Shown one piece after another: positions 58,095-64,000 of a stretch of 64,000 bases of DNA. Origin of the DNA: Rhyacichthys aspro (taxonomy: Eukaryota > Chordata > Actinopteri > Gobiiformes > Rhyacichthyidae); NCBI GenBank assembly GCA_036850595.1, contig CM072160.1, positions 15,665,906 through 15,729,905 of the forward strand, in the 5' to 3' direction. Within the stretch, counting starts at the first letter, position 1. Each line of letters begins with the position of its first letter. The translations under genes and the position numbers were made by a program. Below the pieces are notes generated by a model, which saw only the letters and a list, made by a program, of their open reading frames with translations, did not search any database and had not been told where the DNA came from.

Positions 58095-60619
58095 TCACAG
58101 ATTCTTTGTTTTTTGATTCCTGCTCTTCATCTTTTGACGAACCACAGCGACAGTGGTTAAGAAGTTTCCCATGAACAAAATGAGGAAACAGAGACCACAC
58201 AGCAGGACCTGCAATTGAAAAAACACAATAGGCACATTTGAATATCTAAAACAGACTTACTCATCTAACTGGGCACTGTTTATTATGGGCTACATTTGTG
58301 TACATGCACATACATGTAAACCAAACCGTGTTCTATAACCTGCTGTAAACCCTGGTTAAATTAAGGAAACGTGGCAACAGTGGGAGCACTGACCTGTCCT
58401 TCTTTACAATCTGGGCGCTGAGCCATTCTGAAGAGAGAAAGGCTGTTGAAGAGCTGCCAGAACTAAAACAAAAAAACATGAAGGCTTAAGAGTGTAACTG
58501 AAAGGGAGAGGTATTACGCTACACCACACAGACACAACTTCACACAGACAAAAATCTGAATCATTACTGAGTCATTTAGTCTCAGAATGATATCAGCATT
58601 TTTAACAATGAGTGTGTAAACTTGAGTCTCACCGTGACTCAAACATTTTAATGCCACCTAGGCAAAAGTGATATTGTTTATGCTGTACTCACATGACCAA
58701 AAAAGAGGAAGGGCAAAAGAAACGTCAGCCCTTTCCACATCCAGGACTGAAAACCTTCTAAAACAAAACACAAACACCCTTTTTAGTATTGTCTTGTTGG
58801 TAATGCTGCAGTAATATGTGATTAATTTTTATTATATATATCCAGCTGTGTCAACAGTCAGTGTCCTTGGGTTGTGCCTTACCCACAGTCAAATCCATGT
58901 TGTGTCTTTCTCCCAGGGCTCGAAGTCTGTACAGGCATCCACTCTGATAATAGCACTGCAGACACTGAACAAAGCCTGAGAGTTTTTGAGAAAAGAAGCA
59001 CTCAAACATCTTGATTGTGGTTTAGTTTGAGGAGAAAAAAATAGTTTAAATGGGTTTCCCAGAGCTTACTTTGATACAAGGAGTAAGCGAGAAACTGGTT
59101 CCTGAATATCTCATAGAGGTTTCCATCTGGCCTTTAAGAAAAACAGAAAGTAAAATATATTTGTTTTACTTCAAATTTAGCATAAATAATACTTAGAACA
59201 TTGTACTTGCCATGTAAGCATGACCCCAGACAGAAAAGCTGAGATATAGTGATGAAAAACCCACCAGCCTTTAATTCTGTCAACAAAATATTCAAGTGGA
59301 TTTATACTTATTACCATTAAATGCAATGTTTTTCACTATTGCTTGCCAGTAATGTAGTCACGTGTCAGTCTAACCTGGATCCATTGGTGATAAGGATACT
59401 TTCCCTTATAGTTAAGGTGCAATAGTACCACACCAACAGGAAATTAAGGATAGCATCAACAAACCTAAAATTAGAGGCACATGTGAAAATGATATGGTTC
59501 TAATACTACGTGGCATGTAAAGTTGAAATTCAAAATGGTAAGGTCATATAAAATAAATGTGAAAAGTTATGTCTGTTATTCATTATGAGACCATATTAGG
59601 GAATAATTACCTGTAGCCCACAAAGAAATAGCACATAAAGGATAGCATCAGCAGGTTGACCGTGAGGTACAACTTGAACTTCTCGTATTCATCTTTGTAG
59701 GCAAATCTGACAAGGATATCAAAGGACTCAATGTGAGGTATCAGACTTGTGCAAACTAATAGGATGTCCTACAACTATCATGGAAGTTCAAGTGCAATTG
59801 ATATTAATAGATTTATGCCACAACATAATAATATGTCAAATAAAAATCAAAATGGCAAAAAAGTCCATGCTGAAGTGATTATCCACTTACTTTGCCTGCT
59901 TGCTGAGAAGAGTTACATTCACATTTCCAAGAACAAGGTTGAGATAAAGGCTATAAAAGGAAGTACTCATATAAGTATATATTTAATTCTGTTTGTTCAT
60001 AAATAATTTAAAATCTGTGGGCCAAATAGTAATCACCCATTTTTCTTGGGAAGGAAAGCTTCCATTTCGAAGAAGACATTTGGCCGCCTCCTAATTTTCT
60101 CCTTTATTTCATCCACAGATTGAGACTCTTCTTGTGATAGTCCTTTGCTACATCTGAAGGATGAAACATCACACGCATCATGTCATTCACACTGTTACAC
60201 ACATTGTCCATTTCCTTTATTAGTATTATTGTCAGAACCAGGCCGGCCTGTTACCATGTATGTGAAGTGTATAAGTGAAATAAAAGCTCGAAAGATTACA
60301 CTTTTACTTGGCGAGATAGCTCTTGCAGTCTCTTGCGGTGACGGGAAATTGAGGAGGAGCAGTTGTTTTGTAGCTTTGAAATTTCATCCAATTTTTGCAG
60401 GTATAACTTGTGTGTTTCCTGAACAAGGGAAAATAACAATGCAAAATGAGGCTGTTAGATGTTGTAAGATGTTAACATATAATGTGATAAAATGAAAATG
60501 TAAAGTATTACTAATATGCCTATATGTGTGTGTATTCTGACTCATCTTACCTGAATGTGCTGATATTCTTCCTCTAGGCTTGCCCACTCCTCCAAAACAC
60601 CAGATAAACTCTGAGGCAT
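58095..60619 (-). CDS. tmem120a: TMEM120A (TACAN / NET29), complete, 12 exons
   Basis: This is a multi-pass membrane protein of the inner nuclear envelope, ER and plasma membrane. It was proposed as a mechanosensitive channel, but its structures show a fatty-acid-elongase-like fold with bound coenzyme A, so its role is debated. Exons in coding order: 60619-60551, 60418-60300, 60153-60037, 59950-59891, 59706-59611, 59464-59375, 59276-59211, 59131-59070, 58975-58883, 58757-58693, 58462-58394, 58208-58095. They sum to 1020 nt, 339 aa (human 343). The N-terminal coiled coil (EEWASLEEEYQHIQ, ISRHRKRLQELSRQ) is followed by FFEMEAFLPKKNGLYLNLVL and six membrane segments. Signatures include FLLVWYYCTLTIRESILI, IKGWWVFHHYISAFLSG, GCLYRLRALGERHNMDLTV and FQSWMWKGLTFLLPFLFFGH. 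FRMAQRPDCKEGQ aligns with TMEM120A rather than TMEM120B. Intron 7 has a GC donor. por next door matches the human POR-TMEM120A neighbourhood. Confidence 0.94.
59209..59210 (-). other. tmem120a: Non-canonical GC splice donor, tmem120a intron 7
   Basis: The exon ends GTCATGCTTACATG and is followed by GCAAGTAC, the classic GC-AG donor extension (GCAAGT). The next exon starts with G, completing TGG (Trp) in LTWPDG, a residue conserved in the family. No GT donor fits the frame. Confidence 0.85.
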
Positions 60620-61110
60620 TTCTATAACTACTTTTGAAATGAATAAAAAAGTGTCTTAAAACACGAAGACTTCAGCGTACATGTTACTATGCAGTTATAA
60701 GGGACTGTGAAATTTCAACAGTTTATTGCAGGAAGTAACCTAGCTGTGACTGATAATGTGCAATACTTGTAGTGGACATTGCTCCTTGGCAAATCCCTGG
60801 GATCTGCCGTGTTAAGTTGTTCACCTAATTATTTATATTTTCTTTGAGCAGCTATTTTAAGGCACTTTTGTTGTTTACTCAGTTTCCTCGTTGCATGTTG
60901 CATCTGTTCACTTTCCTGTGGTCACAAAATAAGCAAGCTCTTGCTGGGTACAACTAGAACGCAACCGACAGACCAGAGAAATTGCGCCATCTTCTGAATA
61001 GATTGAGTAACTTTCGTCAGCTGATTTTTGACAACATATGTAGAATACCTGAGTTTTGGCATGTCATTTTACAGCCAGCTTAATGTAGTGGCTGCTCATA
61101 GATTAAAATA

Positions 61111-61133
61111 TTTTTATTTATTTATTTATTTAT

Positions 61134-61164
<31 letters not shown>

Positions 61165-61189
61165 TCCATTTAGTTAGTTAGTTAGTTAT
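61111..61189. repeat. Compound microsatellite (TTTA)n(GTTA)n
   Basis: TTTA repeats (about six) pass into GTTA repeats (about eight), with one interruption (TCCATT) and four further GTTA units. It lies in the tmem120a-gdpd1 spacer. Confidence 0.9.
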
Positions 61190-61394
61190 ATCTTTGTAAT
61201 TACCACATGTAATTATGTCTGTATGACTTTAGTAATAATAATCACAACATTCTCATATCTCATTACACAGATGAATAAACCTGGATTTGCAAAAACTTGG
61301 AAACTCGGGATCTTTCATGTAAATTCATAAGAAGCATTGTCGCTTTTATTCTGACAACAACCGAGCGGATGTTTTTTGCCATTACGTCACCGAA

Positions 61395-61404
61395 GCGCAT
61401 GCGC
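61395..61404. promoter_or_regulatory. Palindromic NRF1-type site
   Basis: GCGCATGCGC is the core of the NRF1 consensus. It sits 30-40 bp upstream of the probable gdpd1 first exon and close to a TTACGTCA bZIP-type site at 61382. Such palindromes are typical of CpG promoters. Function is inferred. Confidence 0.55.
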
Positions 61405-61429
61405 ATTTATTAGAGTGGGGCCGGCAGCT

Positions 61430-61572
61430 TTTTGGTCAGTGACAGCTGAGATCCGTGAGACACTCAGCGCGAAAGAGAAGCCGTCTGTATTTGAACCAGT
61501 AAAGTATCGAGAGCTTTTTTTTCCACAAATCCGATAAATCCAACTAGAAACCCAATTAAGTTCAATCCAACG
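61430..61572 (+). other. gdpd1: Non-coding first exon of gdpd1 (5' UTR); left boundary approximate
   Basis: TTCAATCCAACG is followed by a consensus donor GTAAGAAT at 61573. The next acceptor (TGTTTTTAG) precedes 62238, 7 bases before the gdpd1 ATG. The transcription start is estimated from the promoter motifs. Confidence 0.6.
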
Positions 61573-62244
61573 GTAAGAATTCTCTCATATCTCTCCTGCT
61601 GAGTCGACATTAGCCCAGTGTTGTCATACTCTAGCTATCGCAGAATACATCCATGCTCTAAACTAACGCTAATATTGTAGCTGAGTTATGTTAGTGTAGA
61701 CCGGCAAATTAGTAGACATCGTGTATTGTAGCTGCAGACGTGCAAAGCTTAACTATCCTTCGTAGAGTAAATGTGTGCAAAATTAGGTAGAAACACAAGC
61801 TAAGTCTCCTAAAACTCCTTTAATCCTATGCACTATGGGATTTCACAACTTTATACTAGGTTTAAAGTGCAGAAAACAGTGGCATATTGAGTAAAAGATG
61901 TATTTTGTCTAACTGTTCGTAACAACACTGAGCTGTCATTTCTGTGGCCTACAGTAATAGTAATGCTATGTTTTCCTGGTTTCTTTGCTACAGAGTGCTA
62001 GACCCTTTACTGGAGACGTTACTTCAGTATTTGAGGAATTCTACTTTTACCTGTAGACGTGGTCAAAATATTTTACATTCCCATAATTCTTTCTTGTTTT
62101 GGCTTTTGCTGTGGCACCTTTGGTCTATTTGCGTTTGACATCTCCTTCTGTAAAATGCTCTTTTATTTTGAAGAATTAGAGATTGTTATCTTGGCTCTTG
62201 TATAAATCAAACTTAACTCTAGTGATTCTGTTTTTAGTGGGGAA

Positions 62245-64000
62245 ATGTGTGCTGCTGTCTACGTCCTGTCCACTGTAACCGGCTATGTGCTCACGTCTGC
62301 TCTACTATTGAAATGCCCCAACCTTTTGCACCGGAGAAAAAGAGAGCCTTTCCTCAGCAGACACATCTCCCACAGAGGAGGTCTGCAGTGGTATCCAATA
62401 TAATTAAAATGTAGAAATGTGTGTTAACTGAACAAGGAACTGGAACAGAGCACCATACTGATATTTTTTTTAATTGCAGGAGCAGGTGAAAATCTGGAAA
62501 ACACCATGGCAGCATTTAAGCAGTAAGTGCAAACCGAAGTTGCCCATCTGATTTCACATCATGTGTTTGTTCTTGTGATTAGTTGATGATGCATGTCATC
62601 TGATCTCCATAATATTTAGGTTGTGACACAGGATTTTATGTGTGGTTGTTGGGAGCTGTGGTTTACCGTTGACCAATAAATGTTGCAATAAGTTCCATTT
62701 ATTAAGGGAAATAACAAAACATTCTAAAAAAGATGTGCTCTTGACTTCTCCACAGTGCGGTTGATCTTGGTACAGACATGTTGGAGTTGGACTGCCACCT
62801 GACAAAAGACGAACAAGTCGTGGTGTCACATGATTCCAACCTTCGGAGGTCCACCGGCATCAATGCTTACATCTCTGACATGGCCTACAATGTGAGTTTT
62901 TGAGTTTCAGTTGTTCAACATATTCTTGCTGGAAGTTAAATTTATTCCTAATTAAAGTTCTAATCTATCCTATCCTAGATCATTCTCTAGAAGTATTCTT
63001 TTTTGTGAGATATGCTGTCAGTTTCTTTGATAATTGGTATCCGTTATGTACATAGCACATGATATCCTTTGGCCTGATTGAAAACCAAATCAATGACTCT
63101 TTTTCCTTGTATTGCACCCGTTGTTGCACAACTCTGATCACTACCTTCAATAACATCTGTTAATAAATAGACAATTCAGCAAATACTTAAACATTTTCTT
63201 GGTAAAGATTATGCCCTTAAATGCCCAACATATCAAATGCAGGGGGTGGTCCGTGTTGTTCAGTATAGCATCCGTCCTGCTGTGTGTCTGTTGCTGCACT
63301 GCTTCAACCAGAATCTCCTATCTAATACCTATACTTGAACTAGCCCTCTCCCACTTCTACCACTTTACTATGAATTTCCATCTTCTCCGTTGTTACTCAG
63401 TCCTATTGATATGACCGGTGTCTTTAGTTATCTTGTTTTTACTTTACTCAATTTCTTGTCTGTTATTCTCTGCAGGAGCTGCCTCCGTATCTCTGCAAAC
63501 TCAATGTCACGTTCCAGAGAGGTGAGCATTTGGCATTCAAACATCTTTCACACAGTAGACTAAAGACACACAAAAGCTCATAGCAACCTATTAGCCTGCT
63601 TTTGTGAATTTTAGTGCAAAAAGCTTGTCGATCTGTCTTAAAATGTCCATTAATAATTAGTTACATTACTAATTGTGTGTTTCTTTCCTCTTTATGTGCA
63701 CAGAGTGTTATTGTGCAGGTGGAGACGATAAACAAATCCCTCTCCTCGGGGATGTCTTTGATGCCTTTCCAAACACCCCGATTAACATTGACATCAAGGT
63801 TAACAACGACACCCTCATCAAGAAGGTATTTTCATTTTAGTTTTTTCAACACATCCTTATGGCATTTGTGTATAAGTATATTCCAATAAGATAAAACACT
63901 TATAGATGTTCACGCTCGTGCCAGTGAGTAGTACAACTGTCACCTGCAGGTGTCTGAACTGGTAGTTAAGTACGACCGAGAGCATCTGACCGTGTGGGGA
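62245..64000 (+). CDS. gdpd1: Glycerophosphodiester phosphodiesterase domain protein 1 (GDPD1), 5' part, cut by window end
   Basis: GDPD1 (GDE4) is a membrane-associated lysophospholipase D acting on lysophospholipids and N-acyl lysophospholipids. Exons read: 62245-62380, 62480-62522, 62756-62891, 63476-63521, 63704-63825, 63950-64000 (continues). They give 178 codons, all in frame. The N-terminal hydrophobic segment (VYVLSTVTGYVLTSALLLK) is followed by RRKREPFLSRHISHRGGAGE. The catalytic His is in HRGGAGENLENT, the metal-binding acidic residues are in DMLELDCHLTKDE, and the second His is in VVVSHDSNLRRSTG. PNTPINIDIKVNN matches human GDPD1 closely. The start is the first ATG of the first coding exon. 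The C-terminal half of the domain and the terminal membrane segment lie beyond the window. Confidence 0.95.

Larger units (their letters stand above)
60620..61429. promoter_or_regulatory. Divergent spacer between tmem120a (-) and gdpd1 (+)
   Basis: The two genes start head to head about 0.8 kb apart. The left part includes the tmem120a 5' UTR. A long tetranucleotide repeat occupies 61111-61189. The right end carries the probable gdpd1 core promoter with TTACGTCA at 61382-61389 and GCGCATGCGC at 61395-61404. Confidence 0.55.

Noticed and set aside
1..64000. Prokaryotic defence systems, CRISPR arrays, phage or viral genes
   Set aside because: All recognisable genes are vertebrate with spliceosomal introns; no such signatures appear on either strand.

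Overview
The window is vertebrate genomic DNA, almost certainly from a teleost fish. Eight recognisable protein-coding genes are split into short exons by GT-AG introns. The proteins are close to their human counterparts, the intergenic spacers are short (about 1-3 kb), and there are relics of fish-type repeats (a tRNA-like SINE and hAT-type MITEs). There are no prokaryotic operons, rRNA, CRISPR arrays or phage genes. I placed exons by reading splice sites and checking that each joined reading frame stays open. The six complete genes each sum to a multiple of three.

Layout, left to right. (1) 1-7837, +: the 3' two thirds of pde2a (cGMP-stimulated phosphodiesterase, GAF-B and catalytic domains), then a long 3' UTR to about 10.55 kb. 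(2) 11215-20044, +: complete cul3 (cullin-RING ligase scaffold, 767 aa). (3) 21960-24925, +: fam124b (543 aa), in the same cul3-fam124b order and orientation as recalled for human 2q36. (4) 26657-38974, -: mmp28 (epilysin, 521 aa) with large introns holding transposon relics. (5) 40120-45839, -: taf15 (FET-family RNA-binding protein, 468 aa). (6) 47581-56098, -: por (NADPH-cytochrome P450 reductase, 678 aa) with an upstream non-coding exon near 57.36 kb. (7) 58095-60619, -: tmem120a (339 aa). (8) 62245-64000+, +: the 5' part of gdpd1 (glycerophosphodiester phosphodiesterase), cut by the window end. tmem120a and gdpd1 are divergent neighbours sharing a spacer of about 0.8 kb.

The genes do not form one pathway. 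The neighbourhood joins pairs that sit on different human chromosomes: cul3-fam124b, mmp28-taf15, por-tmem120a, plus pde2a and gdpd1.

The most interesting unexplained item is a small coding exon inside the 3.6-kb second intron of por (53653-53702, -). It has its own start codon in good context, an upstream in-frame stop and a consensus splice donor in exactly the right phase. It would replace the membrane anchor of POR with an N-terminus starting MGCVFS, a Src-kinase-like myristoylation/palmitoylation signature. Other points of note are a 35-nt taf15 exon whose skipping gives an immediate stop, two GC-AG introns, a coding tandem duplication in taf15, and a 558-bp hAT-type element with a perfect 8-bp target-site duplication.
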